Below, piece by piece: positions 25,641 to 33,935 of a stretch of DNA of 64,000 nt. Under the pieces are notes generated by a model that searched no databases, had not been told where the DNA came from, and worked only from the letters and a program-made list of their open reading frames with translations. The position numbers were made by a program, and so were the translations under genes. The DNA comes from Acidobacteriota bacterium (lineage in GTDB: Bacteria > Acidobacteriota > Terriglobia > Terriglobales > Acidobacteriaceae), in assembly GCA_003225055.1 (NCBI GenBank), contig QIAU01000120.1, positions 62,001 through 126,000 on the forward strand, in the 5' to 3' direction. Numbering within the stretch: position 1 is the stretch's first letter; every line of letters starts with the position of its first letter.

Positions 25641-25722
25641 TCATCTTGAGCGAAGCGAACGATCTCTGCATTTGCTGGGCGCGTCGAAAACCGGCCTTCC
25701 CCGAATGCTCGCTCAGGATGCC
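25641..25722. repeat. 'tcatcttgagcgaagcgaa' repeat overlapping the manA stop
   Basis: tcatcttgagcgaagcgaac at 25641-25660 with its opposite end gctcaggatg at 25711-25720. The manA stop codon (tca on +, 25713-25715) lies within the right end word, so the element reaches into the gene. Confidence 0.6.
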
Positions 25723-26726
25723 AGTTCCGAAGTCAACGTCGTCACCGGTTCGGGCAGCGGCGTGCCGGGGACATAGGCGCGGATGAACTCCAAATTCCAC
25801 TGCGGTCGCACGTCGAAATTCCGCGTGCTCGCCGGTACTACCACAGCATCACCTCTGGCAAACGCGACGGGCTCGGTTTCGTGGTCTTCTACTACGCCGC
25901 AGCCTTCCAGGGCTACCAATACCTGAACAGAACGGGTTCCCGATTCGTCGGTAGCGGCAAACGATTTCGACTCGCTCAGGTCGAATTTCTCCAGCACAAA
26001 ATAAGGCGCGCCGACCAACTGTTCGCGGCGGCTTCCATTCGGCGACGCAGAAGGAGGACGCACCACCTTGCCCGATCCCGGCTGCTGCTTAACGGCAGCC
26101 AATCCTTCTTTCAAGTGCAGTTCACGATGCCGCCCGTAGTCGTACAAGCGATAAGTGGTATCCGATTGCTGCTGGGTTTCGACGATGACCGATCCTGGAC
26201 CCAACGTGTGCACGGTTCCGCCTGCGACATAAATCAGGTCGCCGCGATGAACAGCAACCCAGTTGAGCAGTTCTTCGGCCCGATTCTCCTGAATCGCCTG
26301 CTCCAATTGAGCGCAGGTGGCGCCATGCCTAAGACCGAGTCCCACCTGGGCGCCGGGTTGGGCATGCGCTACGTACCAGCACTCAGTTTTTCCCCAGGGC
26401 TGGCCCGAGCGCCGGGCGCATTCATCATCTGGGTGCACCTGCACGGAAAGCTTTTCGTGGGGGAAGAGGAATTTCAGCAAGAGAGGGAATCGGTTGCCAT
26501 CGGGGGCGGCCCCGCCCACCAGTTCTCTTCCGTAATGGCGGCTGAGCTCGCCGAGAGACTGTCCCGCCAGCGGACCGTTTGCCACAATGCAATGGTCCCC
26601 CGTCAACCAGGATTCGCCGATTTTCTCTTCGAACTTGTGATTGGGATAAATCGGAGACAAATCCAACGTCCCCCACGGCCGCGGGTCGAAGACGGGCACC
26701 ATCAGAAATGGATACAGTTCGCTCAT
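25713..26726 (-). CDS. manA: Mannose-6-phosphate isomerase, class I
   Basis: Zinc cupin enzyme converting fructose-6-P to mannose-6-P; 337 aa. DPRPWGTLDLSPIY and GESWLTGD at the N-terminus, zinc ligands in KFLFPHEKLSVQVHPDDECA and KTECWYVA, and the catalytic region VHRGDLIYVAGGTVHTLGPGSVIVETQQQSDTTYRLYDYGR are typical of the short bacterial (Bacillus-like) class. The C-terminal cupin holds the GDAVVVPA motif. The last residues (SELAS) and stop are encoded within a dispersed repeat. It is first of the minus-strand manA-manC-mutase run. Confidence 0.93.
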   Translation of the reverse strand: MSELYPFLMVPVFDPRPWGTLDLSPIYPNHKFEEKIGESWLTGDHCIVANGPLAGQSLGELSRHYGRELVGGAAPDGNRFPLLLKFLFPHEKLSVQVHPDDECARRSGQPWGKTECWYVAHAQPGAQVGLGLRHGATCAQLEQAIQENRAEELLNWVAVHRGDLIYVAGGTVHTLGPGSVIVETQQQSDTTYRLYDYGRHRELHLKEGLAAVKQQPGSGKVVRPPSASPNGSRREQLVGAPYFVLEKFDLSESKSFAATDESGTRSVQVLVALEGCGVVEDHETEPVAFARGDAVVVPASTRNFDVRPQWNLEFIRAYVPGTPLPEPVTTLTSELAS

Positions 26727-26820
26727 CGGGCAAGCGTACCAATACTGCCGGGGCGCGCCGGCAGGACCACCGCCGTTAGAAGCTTAACCCAGCACCGAGG
26801 CTGCCTGCGAAAAACCCTGA

Positions 26821-28023
26821 TTACAGGGAGGCAAAAAGCTTACCCATCCGCTCCAATCCTCGGTCAAGTTCGGCCGTCGAGGTGGCATAGGAAACCCGAA
26901 TATGCTGGCGCGTGCCGAATCCTTCGCCGGGCACCGTGGCTAGGTGGGCCTCGCGCAGAAGCTTGCCCGCCACGTCGGCTGCTGACTTCACCTCACCCCG
27001 GCCGAAGAAGGACGCCACGTTAGGGTAGGCGTAGAACGCACCCTGCGGTAGGGTGCAGGTCACGCCAGGTATGGCGCGCAAGCCTTTCACTACGTAATCG
27101 CGCAGGCGGATGTACTCCTTGCGCATCTCCTCGATGCACTCCTGAGGGCCTCTGAGCGCTGCGACCGCGGCCTTCTGCACGATTGAGGTAGGATTAGAGG
27201 TTGATTGGCCCTGCAACTTCTGCATGGCGCTTACGACCGGAGCAGGACCGAGGGCGTAGCCCAGCCGCCAGCCGGTCATAGCATAGGTTTTTGAGAGCGA
27301 CCCGACCACGAGCATGCGGTCGCGGCACTCACGCATTGAGCCGACCGAGAAGCGTTTGCCGCTGTAGTTCAGATATACGTAGCACTCATCAGAGATCACC
27401 CAGATGCCACGCTGCGCTGCCAGCCGGACGACCGCCTTCATATCCTCTGGGCTCATCACCGCCCCCGCGGGATTGGACGGCGAATTGAGGATGATCACCT
27501 TCGTGCGCGGCGTGATGGTGCGCTCGACCATTTCCGCCGTCACCCGGAAGTCTTTGCTTTCATCGGTCTCGACAAGAACCGGGACGCCGCCTGCGTAACG
27601 GATGATGTCCTTGAAGGAAACCCAGTAAGGAACCGGGAGAATGACCTCGTCTCCGTGGTCCACCAGCACCTGGATCGCGTTGAACAGCACGTGCTTACCG
27701 CCAACGGAGGCGATCGCTTCTTCGCGGCGATAGTCGGAGTCGAAGTCTACCGAATGCCGGTGTACGATCGCATCGCGCAGCTCCGCGGTTCCGCCCACCA
27801 CCGTGTATTTGGTGAAGTTGGCTTGGATGGCAGCGATGGCCGCGTCTTTAATGTGCTGCGGGGTGGTGAAGTGCGGCTCGCCCGCGCCAAAGTCCACGAC
27901 ATCGATGCCCTGGCTGCGCAGCTTGTCGGCTTCGGCTACGACCGCCATGGTGGCAGAAGTTTCAATCCGGTTAATCCGTTCCGTGAGTTTCAAGGCGAAG
28001 GAGGTTTCGGTAGCTACAGTCAT
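26821..28023 (-). CDS. Aspartate aminotransferase (class I, PLP-dependent)
   Basis: 400-aa class I aminotransferase of subgroup Ib (Thermus/Rhizobium AspAT type). FGAGEPHFTTPQHIKDAA, then TKYTVVGGTAELRDAI, PVPYWVSFKDII, NSPSNPAGAV, SDECYVYLNYSG and the PLP-lysine motif VGSLSKTYAMTGWRLGYALGP, with the C-terminal substrate arginine in RVSYATS. Transfers amino groups between aspartate/glutamate and their keto acids; prephenate activity occurs in this subgroup and cannot be excluded. The start ATG overlaps the end of coaD by 4 bp, so the two are translationally coupled. Confidence 0.92.
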   Translation of the reverse strand: MTVATETSFALKLTERINRIETSATMAVVAEADKLRSQGIDVVDFGAGEPHFTTPQHIKDAAIAAIQANFTKYTVVGGTAELRDAIVHRHSVDFDSDYRREEAIASVGGKHVLFNAIQVLVDHGDEVILPVPYWVSFKDIIRYAGGVPVLVETDESKDFRVTAEMVERTITPRTKVIILNSPSNPAGAVMSPEDMKAVVRLAAQRGIWVISDECYVYLNYSGKRFSVGSMRECRDRMLVVGSLSKTYAMTGWRLGYALGPAPVVSAMQKLQGQSTSNPTSIVQKAAVAALRGPQECIEEMRKEYIRLRDYVVKGLRAIPGVTCTLPQGAFYAYPNVASFFGRGEVKSAADVAGKLLREAHLATVPGEGFGTRQHIRVSYATSTAELDRGLERMGKLFASL

Positions 28024-28553
28024 TGTTTTTTTCCTGTTCTGGTTTTTCTAACGTCCCGTAATTTTATTGCCGGATCCATCTTCTCGCGCAGCTTCTGCTC
28101 CACAAGTTCAGGAACCAATCTGCTGATATTGCCACCCAGCTGGGCAACTTCGCGCACCAGCCGCGAACTCAAGTAGGAATAGGCCTCGGCGGGCATCATG
28201 AAAACGGTTTCCAGATTGGGCGACAGCTTGCGGTTCATCAAGGCCATTTGAAGTTCGTATTCATAGTCGCTGATAGCCCGAATGCCTCGCAGCACCGCGC
28301 TCGCCCTCACCTTGACCGCATAATCCACCATCAAGCCTTCGAAGGAGTCCACCCGGACATTTTTCCATTGCTCGGTCATGGCCTCCAGCATCTCCCGTCT
28401 CTCGCCGAGACTGAACAGCGGGTCCTTCTCGGGATTCCGCAGGATCCCCACAATCAGCTGGTCGAAAATCTTGCTGCCCCGCTCGATTAAATCGAGATGC
28501 CCATTCGTCAAGGGATCGAACGAGCCAGGATAGATCGCTATGACTTTCTTCAA
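28020..28553 (-). CDS. coaD: Phosphopantetheine adenylyltransferase
   Basis: Fourth step of coenzyme A synthesis, making dephospho-CoA from 4'-phosphopantetheine and ATP. 177 aa. N-terminal AIYPGSFDPLTNGHLDLIERGSKIFD contains the T/HxGH nucleotidyl motif (NGHLD). GERREMLE, VLRGIRAISDYEYELQMALMNRKL and the SSRLVREVAQLGGN motif follow. The C-terminus is about 15 residues longer than usual and basic (RDVRKTRTGKKQ). It overlaps the downstream aminotransferase by 4 bp. Confidence 0.95.
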   Translation of the reverse strand: MKKVIAIYPGSFDPLTNGHLDLIERGSKIFDQLIVGILRNPEKDPLFSLGERREMLEAMTEQWKNVRVDSFEGLMVDYAVKVRASAVLRGIRAISDYEYELQMALMNRKLSPNLETVFMMPAEAYSYLSSRLVREVAQLGGNISRLVPELVEQKLREKMDPAIKLRDVRKTRTGKKQ

Positions 28554-28674
28554 TTGTCCTCGCTGGCAGGTCAGGCTGGGTTAAAGACGATTCTAGTCGG
28601 CAGGAAATGGGATTGGCAATGGTTTAGCCGTGGGTCCCGTTGCCAGCCGGCGAAGCATGACTAAGCCAACGACC

Positions 28675-29769
28675 CTACCGTCTCGCCGCCGGCACCTTTG
28701 CCTCCCCCGCGGCGCTCGGCATGGTGGTTACGCGGCCTCCGGCAGCGGCTTGCGCCTGGGCCTGCGTGTTGGCTGCGGGCGTGAGTCCCAAAGTCTTGCG
28801 GACTTCTTCATCCAGCTTGGCCAGCGTCTGGCTGTTGTCTTTGAGGAACTGGCGGGCATTCTCTCGGCCCTGGCCAATGCGCTCGCCCTGGTAGCTAAAC
28901 CATGACCCCGACTTCTCGATGATGTTGTTGTTCACGGCCAGATCCAGCAGATCGCCTTCCTGGGAAATGCCTTCTCCGTAAAGAATGTCGAACTCGGCCT
29001 CGCGGAAAGGAGCGGCCACCTTGTTCTTTACGACTTTTACTCGCGTGCGCGAACCGGTGACCATGTCCCCCTCTTTGATGGCGGCAATGCGGCGGATATC
29101 AATACGCACCGACGCATAAAACTTCAAGGCTCGCCCGCCGGTCGTCGTCTCCGGGTTGCCGAACATCACGCCGATTTTTTCGCGGATCTGGTTGATAAAA
29201 ATCAGGCAGGTACGGGATTTGGAAACAATGCCGGTCAATTTACGCAACGCCTGCGACATCAGCCGTGCCTGCAGCCCCATGTGGCTGTCGCCCATCTCAC
29301 CGTCGAGTTCAGCCTTGGGTACGAGAGCCGCCACCGAGTCCACGACCAGCACATCTAATGCGCCGGAGCGCACCAATGCCTCAGCGATTTCCAGGGCCTG
29401 CTCGCCGTAGTCAGGCTGCGACACGAGCAGGTTGTCGACGTCTACACCGAGCTTCTTCGCATAGCTGGGATCGAGGGCATGCTCGGCGTCCACGAAAGCT
29501 GCCATGCCGCCGGTTTTCTGCGCCTCGGCGATGACTTGCAGGGCGATGGTAGTCTTGCCCGAAGATTCAGGACCGAAGATCTCGACGACACGCCCGCGCG
29601 GAAAGCCGCCTACGCCAAGCGCCGCGTCAAAGGAAATCGCGCCGGTGGGGATTACCGAGATGGGGACGACCGCCTCCTTCGACCCCAACCGCATGATGGA
29701 ACCTTTGCCAAACTGCTTTTCGATCTGGGAGAAAGCCAGATCCAGTGCCTTTGCACGTTCGTCTGCCAT
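28675..29769 (-). CDS. recA: RecA recombinase
   Basis: ATP-dependent strand-exchange protein and SOS co-protease; 364 aa. [22 protein letters not shown], Walker [41 protein letters not shown], Walker [15 protein letters not shown], loop L1 [21 protein letters not shown], and loop L2 region [30 protein letters not shown] are all intact. The C-terminus is Ala-rich, ending [13 protein letters not shown] promoter with 11-bp-spaced GCGAAT repeats lies upstream at 29881-29920. Confidence 0.98.
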   Translation of the reverse strand: MADERAKALDLAFSQIEKQFGKGSIMRLGSKEAVVPISVIPTGAISFDAALGVGGFPRGRVVEIFGPESSGKTTIALQVIAEAQKTGGMAAFVDAEHALDPSYAKKLGVDVDNLLVSQPDYGEQALEIAEALVRSGALDVLVVDSVAALVPKAELDGEMGDSHMGLQARLMSQALRKLTGIVSKSRTCLIFINQIREKIGVMFGNPETTTGGRALKFYASVRIDIRRIAAIKEGDMVTGSRTRVKVVKNKVAAPFREAEFDILYGEGISQEGDLLDLAVNNNIIEKSGSWFSYQGERIGQGRENARQFLKDNSQTLAKLDEEVRKTLGLTPAANTQAQAQAAAGGRVTTMPSAAGEAKVPAARR

Positions 29770-29880
29770 AAGTATCCTTTTCCGGGCCTCGGGTAGTGTT
29801 ACAACCTAGCCTACAACCTCGAGCAAGCCAGCAACAGCTCACGAATCACCAGAATTTCCACAGCCTTTCGCTTTTGGGGA

Positions 29881-29920
29881 AGTGTAGCACATAGGCGAAT
29901 AAAAAGCGAATATAAAGCGG
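29881..29920 (-). promoter_or_regulatory. recA promoter with possible SOS operator
   Basis: On the minus strand TGC-TACACT (29881-29889) is an extended -10 box. The words gcgaat at 29895-29900 and 29906-29911, and a partial gcg at 29917, repeat every 11 bp across the -35 region. Direct repeats one turn apart over a recA promoter suggest a repressor site; the LexA motif of this lineage is not known to me. Confidence 0.35.
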
Positions 29921-29990
29921 CTCGCTAATTGCGTGGCGCCCTTGCCGGGCTCACGCCTGGGAGGAAAACCTTACCAGCCGACGATACTCG

Positions 29991-30287
29991 TTGTGGGTGT
30001 GCACGGGCCGGTTCGGGGTGGTCGGCACGATCCTCGGAACCTTCGAGCTGCCTGGCCTCAACCGCCTGACCCGTGTCGAAGAGTTCCTCTACGCTTTCCC
30101 CAGAGCTATCCTCGACGTGCGCAAGCTGCTGCGCGTCGCCCGACCGGCCGCCGCTCTGCGGACCTACTTGGCCGGGATCTTTTCCGAGTTCATCGGCCTG
30201 GGCTTTATTGTCATCGTGGCGCCTAAAGGCTTTTTGGACGAACTCGATGGTGAGAGATTCCGGGGGGGATCGGTTGCACTAGCGTGA
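29991..30287 (+). CDS. Hypothetical protein, possibly an N-terminally truncated remnant
   Basis: Codon use is strongly coding-like (G/C at third positions) across about 95 codons: FGVVGTILGTFELPGLNRL, VEEFLYAFPRAILDVRKLL and a hydrophobic helix TYLAGIFSEFIGLGFIVIVAP, ending GFLDELDGERFRGGSVALA. I do not recognise a family. The only nearby starts are TTG 29991 or GTG 29997, without a ribosome-binding site, so this may be the surviving C-terminal part of a larger membrane protein. Confidence 0.35.
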   Translation: MWVCTGRFGVVGTILGTFELPGLNRLTRVEEFLYAFPRAILDVRKLLRVARPAAALRTYLAGIFSEFIGLGFIVIVAPKGFLDELDGERFRGGSVALA

Positions 30288-30457
30288 GCGCTATGCGAAC
30301 GCTACCAAGTAGAACCATGGCGTCATCCAGGCGGGGCATCAAGCCCGCGAAGGATCTTTTGTGCACCAGCGAAAGCCTTGGTTCTCGCGCGAGATCCCTC
30401 GGCGGCTGGATCGCCGAGTAGCCATGAACATTCACCGACTGTGATTAGCGGTAGTGA

Positions 30458-32035
30458 TCAGCGCTTCAGAACGTCCGCGGGTTCCCGCACATCATGGACT
30501 CGGAAATACCCAGCCAACGATGGGTACTTCCTTGCGACAGCTTCATACATCGCATATGCGACATTGCGATAGGACCTGTGTCCTGCTGGCGTGGTACGCA
30601 ATTCCGAAATATAGACGACTTCGGCGAAATCCATTTTAAAGAGCGAGCGCTTGCGGAAGGCCAGAGGAATGAGGTATTGCGCGTTCTCCGCCGCCTCCGC
30701 CCCGGGTCGGTCGGCTAGCTGTTGGATGGCTGCGACGGCGCGCTTCATCGCTGATTCGTAGCCGGCACGGAAACCCGCGGCTTCGTACTCTTCCGGAACA
30801 TCGTATCCGTGGGCGGTGGTAAAACTCTGGCCGATCTGAACACACCGGCGATGCCGATGCATGTCGCGAAACCCACCGATGTCCATCAGAATGTCGAACC
30901 GGAACTTCTGTCCGGCACAGAAGGCGCGCAGCATCTCGTCATGTTTACCACGGTGTCGCAGGCCAAAGTCGATGATCTCGCGTTGCATCTTGGCACCGAG
31001 TCCATCGAGCTGGTCTCGAATCTGGCGATAGGGATATTGACAGTGCTCGTACAACAGCGTAGCGGCGAGCTCAAGTTCCAGCGGATCGTCGTCGAGCAGA
31101 TCGACCAATCGGGAGCGACTTATGGCCGCCTTTTTCATCAAATCTGAGGCGGCCTGTTTCAATCCACGGCGAGTCTCTATTTCATAGGCATTGGCATCGG
31201 CGTACTTGACCAGAGTCGGCGCCATCCGCACATCCTTCAGAAGTTCTTTCGCCGCTCTCTCGCCCAGTTGCGAATTCGTTGCACGAACTTCCTCCACCAA
31301 GCTCTTGAGCAATTCATGGTTGATGTTGTAAGCCGGTTCGGTCGCAGCCCGTTTCAGCAACTCGCCGAGATGGCGGACCTCCTTGTGCGTATAGGACAGC
31401 AAGCGTGCGACCTGGCTTTCCAAGGTGCGCGCGTTAACGATCTCGCCCAGCGAAGTATTCGTTGCCAGCGGCAGCAGATATCGCGTGATGTCGAAGGCAC
31501 GCGCCCGCATAGTGCGCTCGTAGGGTTCCTGCTTCATGTCCGCTGGCCTGGGGGTGATTTCCGCCAGATAACGAAACATCGCGTCAGAGTGCTTTTCGTA
31601 TTCGGCAAAGAGACTGTCAATCGTCTCCTGGTAGAGAGTGCGTGCCGGCTCGTCACCGCCGAAATCAGGCGTGTAGTAGCCGCTTTTCTTGAAATCCTGG
31701 TAGCGAGTTGAGCGCTCCTGGCCGTCCCAACGTTGTTCATCGGCTACAGCAATGGCGGCCAGGATCGAGAGGCGCTCGATGGCGAGCGCGATATGCGCCA
31801 AATCCGCGATGGAACGGTGGCCATACTGAAAATAAAACGTATTAAGGAACTTTTCCGCCTTCTGCTGGTTGATCTCCTGCAGCGACTCCCTCATAGAGAG
31901 CGCCGAGCGCGAATACCTGGCCATGGCATAGGCTTGAACTTCGGGCTCAACCCCGTAAACTGCATACACGTCTACTGCTGGCGATTGGAAAGATGATCGA
32001 TGGCTAGACGATTCGGTATTTTGGGGCCCGGGCAT
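30458..32035 (-). CDS. thyX: FAD-dependent thymidylate synthase, tandem ThyX-domain form
   Basis: 525 aa, about twice the length of ordinary ThyX (220-250 aa). The N-terminal half (about 20-250) has SMRESLQEINQQKAEKFLN, FQYGHRSIADLAHIALAIER and ERSTRYQDF, matching the GHxS and ExStRY elements. The C-terminal half (about 290-525) has LLYEHCQYPYRQI, MHRHRRCVQIGQSFTTAHGYDVP, the position of the RHRxxSxNxxSxR motif, then AQYLIPLAFRKRSLFKMDFAEVVYISELRTTPAGHRSYR. The flavin/dUMP signature is thus split between the halves and neither half has a full canonical motif. Makes dTMP using methylene-THF and FADH2 if active. No thyA is in the window. Confidence 0.85.
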   Translation of the reverse strand: MPGPQNTESSSHRSSFQSPAVDVYAVYGVEPEVQAYAMARYSRSALSMRESLQEINQQKAEKFLNTFYFQYGHRSIADLAHIALAIERLSILAAIAVADEQRWDGQERSTRYQDFKKSGYYTPDFGGDEPARTLYQETIDSLFAEYEKHSDAMFRYLAEITPRPADMKQEPYERTMRARAFDITRYLLPLATNTSLGEIVNARTLESQVARLLSYTHKEVRHLGELLKRAATEPAYNINHELLKSLVEEVRATNSQLGERAAKELLKDVRMAPTLVKYADANAYEIETRRGLKQAASDLMKKAAISRSRLVDLLDDDPLELELAATLLYEHCQYPYRQIRDQLDGLGAKMQREIIDFGLRHRGKHDEMLRAFCAGQKFRFDILMDIGGFRDMHRHRRCVQIGQSFTTAHGYDVPEEYEAAGFRAGYESAMKRAVAAIQQLADRPGAEAAENAQYLIPLAFRKRSLFKMDFAEVVYISELRTTPAGHRSYRNVAYAMYEAVARKYPSLAGYFRVHDVREPADVLKR

Positions 32036-32260
32036 GGGAGAATTCGAATCTTACTTGCAGGAACGGCGGGGCGCAATTGGCACGAATAGCGACCCTAAGC
32101 CACTGCCATCCTGATAGTTATCGCCTGCAAGCGCCCTATGTCGGCAAGGGCATTGCTTGCCTTCATTCGCGCGGGACTAACTTTTGTCACTTTCCAGTAC
32201 GTACCTGAATCGTATATAAAGATGCATTCCCCCGCTGGTAAGCTTAGGCGTCGTTTATTC

Positions 32261-33103
32261 ATGCGCAGTCTTTTTTTATCTTACGTCGTTGGAGTAGCCT
32301 GTTTATCCGGGCTCGCCCTGGGGCAAGGCTTCGCGCCGCCAGCTTTCGGCGTAATTGAGGCAGCCAATTCAGCTGGCGGAACGATCGCGGCCGCGGCTCA
32401 TGTTCCGGATCTCGCCGCTCCTGTTCCGCTGCCTCGCATGGCTCCCGAGTTGGCGTTACAGGCTTACCAAGGGCGATCCGTCATTCAGAACCAACAGCTG
32501 GCCTCTTATTCGGCAACTACCGTCGTTCGTGCCGAACTGCCCGATACAGCTCAGCACGGCGAATTCGAGTTGCAACGCCACTTCGAGGCTCCGCGCACTC
32601 TGCAGTTCATCGCACTCCATTATTCCGGAGATGGATTCGTCAAGAGCAACATCATCATACGGCTGCTGCAGTCGGAAGTGGACCATGTCAAGCAAGACGA
32701 CGGCTCGCTGACGGCCGTCAATGACAAGAACTACAAGTTTTCCTACAAGGGCACCGCAGAAGTAAACGGACGCCTGGTGCACACGTTCCAGGTGAAGCCC
32801 CGAAAAAAGCGCGCTGGTCTGTTCAAGGGCCGGATTTATATCGACGCTTATCACGGAAGCCTGGTCCGGGCGGAAGGGGGCGTCGTCAAATCGCCTTCGT
32901 TCTTCATCAAGAAGATTGAATTCGTGCAGGATTATGCGAACTTCGGCAATTTTACCTTCCCGGTTCACATCCATTCGGACGCCCGTGCGAGGGTCATTGG
33001 ACGCGCCGTAGTGGACATCTACCATCGGGACTACCAGCCGGTGGCTGCCGATATCCAGGCTGCCCAGCAGACACCTCCGCTTTCGCCCCTGCCCTCGGAA
33101 TAA
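32261..33103 (+). CDS. Secreted LolA-like hypothetical protein
   Basis: About 280 aa from ATG 32261, which starts a clean signal peptide (MRSLFLSYVVGVACLSGLALGQ); ATG 32222 and an upstream frame to 32138 are alternatives. The mature part reads as an elongated beta-rich fold: YSATTVVRAELPDTAQHGEFEL, LHYSGDGFVKSNIIIRLLQSE, YKFSYKGTAEVNGRLVHTFQV, GRIYIDAYHGSLVRAEGGVVK and KIEFVQDYANFGNFTFPVHIHSDARARVIG. This resembles outer-membrane lipoprotein-sorting (LolA/MucB-like) proteins widespread in Acidobacteriota. Function unknown. It is divergent from thyX and followed 9 bp later by the DUF2071 gene. Confidence 0.75.
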   Translation: MRSLFLSYVVGVACLSGLALGQGFAPPAFGVIEAANSAGGTIAAAAHVPDLAAPVPLPRMAPELALQAYQGRSVIQNQQLASYSATTVVRAELPDTAQHGEFELQRHFEAPRTLQFIALHYSGDGFVKSNIIIRLLQSEVDHVKQDDGSLTAVNDKNYKFSYKGTAEVNGRLVHTFQVKPRKKRAGLFKGRIYIDAYHGSLVRAEGGVVKSPSFFIKKIEFVQDYANFGNFTFPVHIHSDARARVIGRAVVDIYHRDYQPVAADIQAAQQTPPLSPLPSE

Positions 33104-33112
33104 GCTCTACGG

Positions 33113-33889
33113 GTGAGGACGCCCATAGCTCGCTTGCAGCCGAAGCAGATTCTCGCAGAATCAGCGCATCGGCCGTGGCCTGTTCCCGAGACACCCTGGG
33201 TCATGTTTCAAACCTGGCATGATCTGCTGTTTGCGCACTGGCCGATTTCGCCTGATGCCCTGCGGCCGCTGGTTCCGTCGGAGCTCGAGCTTGACATCAG
33301 GGATGGCCAGGGCTGGGTGGCGGTGACTCCTTTCCACATGAGCGGTGTGCGCCACCGCGGATTCCCGGCCCTGCCCGGCCTTTCGCGTTTCGCCGAGCTC
33401 AATGTCCGAACCTATGTGACCCTGGAAAGCAAGCCGGGAGTGTACTTTTTCAGTCTCGACGCGGCTAATCTGCCGGCCGTGTGGGCCGCGCGCACCTTCT
33501 ATCACTTGCCATATTTCTATGCCCGGATGAAAGTCGACGTGGCTGATAACGACGTGGCTGATCACGAGGTCTCCTATTCCTCGCGACGAACTCGCGGAGA
33601 TGCTCGGCTAGACGCCCGCTACCGCCCGGTCCAAGCCGTCCAGCTGCGTCCAAAAGGCAGCCTGGAAAACTGGCTGACCGAGCGTTACTGCCTGTATACG
33701 GTGGTCGACCGGCGAGTCTACCGCGCAGAAATCCATCACCTTCCTTGGCCCCTGCAAGATGCGCATGCGGAAATCGAAAAGAACACCATGGCAGCGGCCG
33801 CTGGAATTGAGTTGCCGAAGGTAACTTCGCTGCTGCACTTTGCCAAACGGCTGGATGTGCTTATCTGGCGCGTTAAGCGCATTTGTTAA
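33113..33889 (+). CDS. DUF2071 (YqjF-like) family protein
   Basis: 258 aa with GTG start. PWVMFQTWHDLLFAHWPIS, LRPLVPSELELDIRDGQGWVAVTPFHMSGVR, LSRFAELNVRTYVTLESKPGVYFFSLDAANLPAVWAAR and TERYCLYTVVDRRVYRAEIHHLPWPLQDA are the diagnostic blocks of the DUF2071/YqjF family. The biochemical function of the family is not established. Its 3' end is next to, or overlaps, the start of the antiporter gene, so the two are likely in one transcript. Confidence 0.88.
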   Translation: MRTPIARLQPKQILAESAHRPWPVPETPWVMFQTWHDLLFAHWPISPDALRPLVPSELELDIRDGQGWVAVTPFHMSGVRHRGFPALPGLSRFAELNVRTYVTLESKPGVYFFSLDAANLPAVWAARTFYHLPYFYARMKVDVADNDVADHEVSYSSRRTRGDARLDARYRPVQAVQLRPKGSLENWLTERYCLYTVVDRRVYRAEIHHLPWPLQDAHAEIEKNTMAAAAGIELPKVTSLLHFAKRLDVLIWRVKRIC

Positions 33890-33935
33890 GGCGCAGCAAC
33901 TTGCGGCAGAGCTGATTTATCCCTATGCTTCCTTG

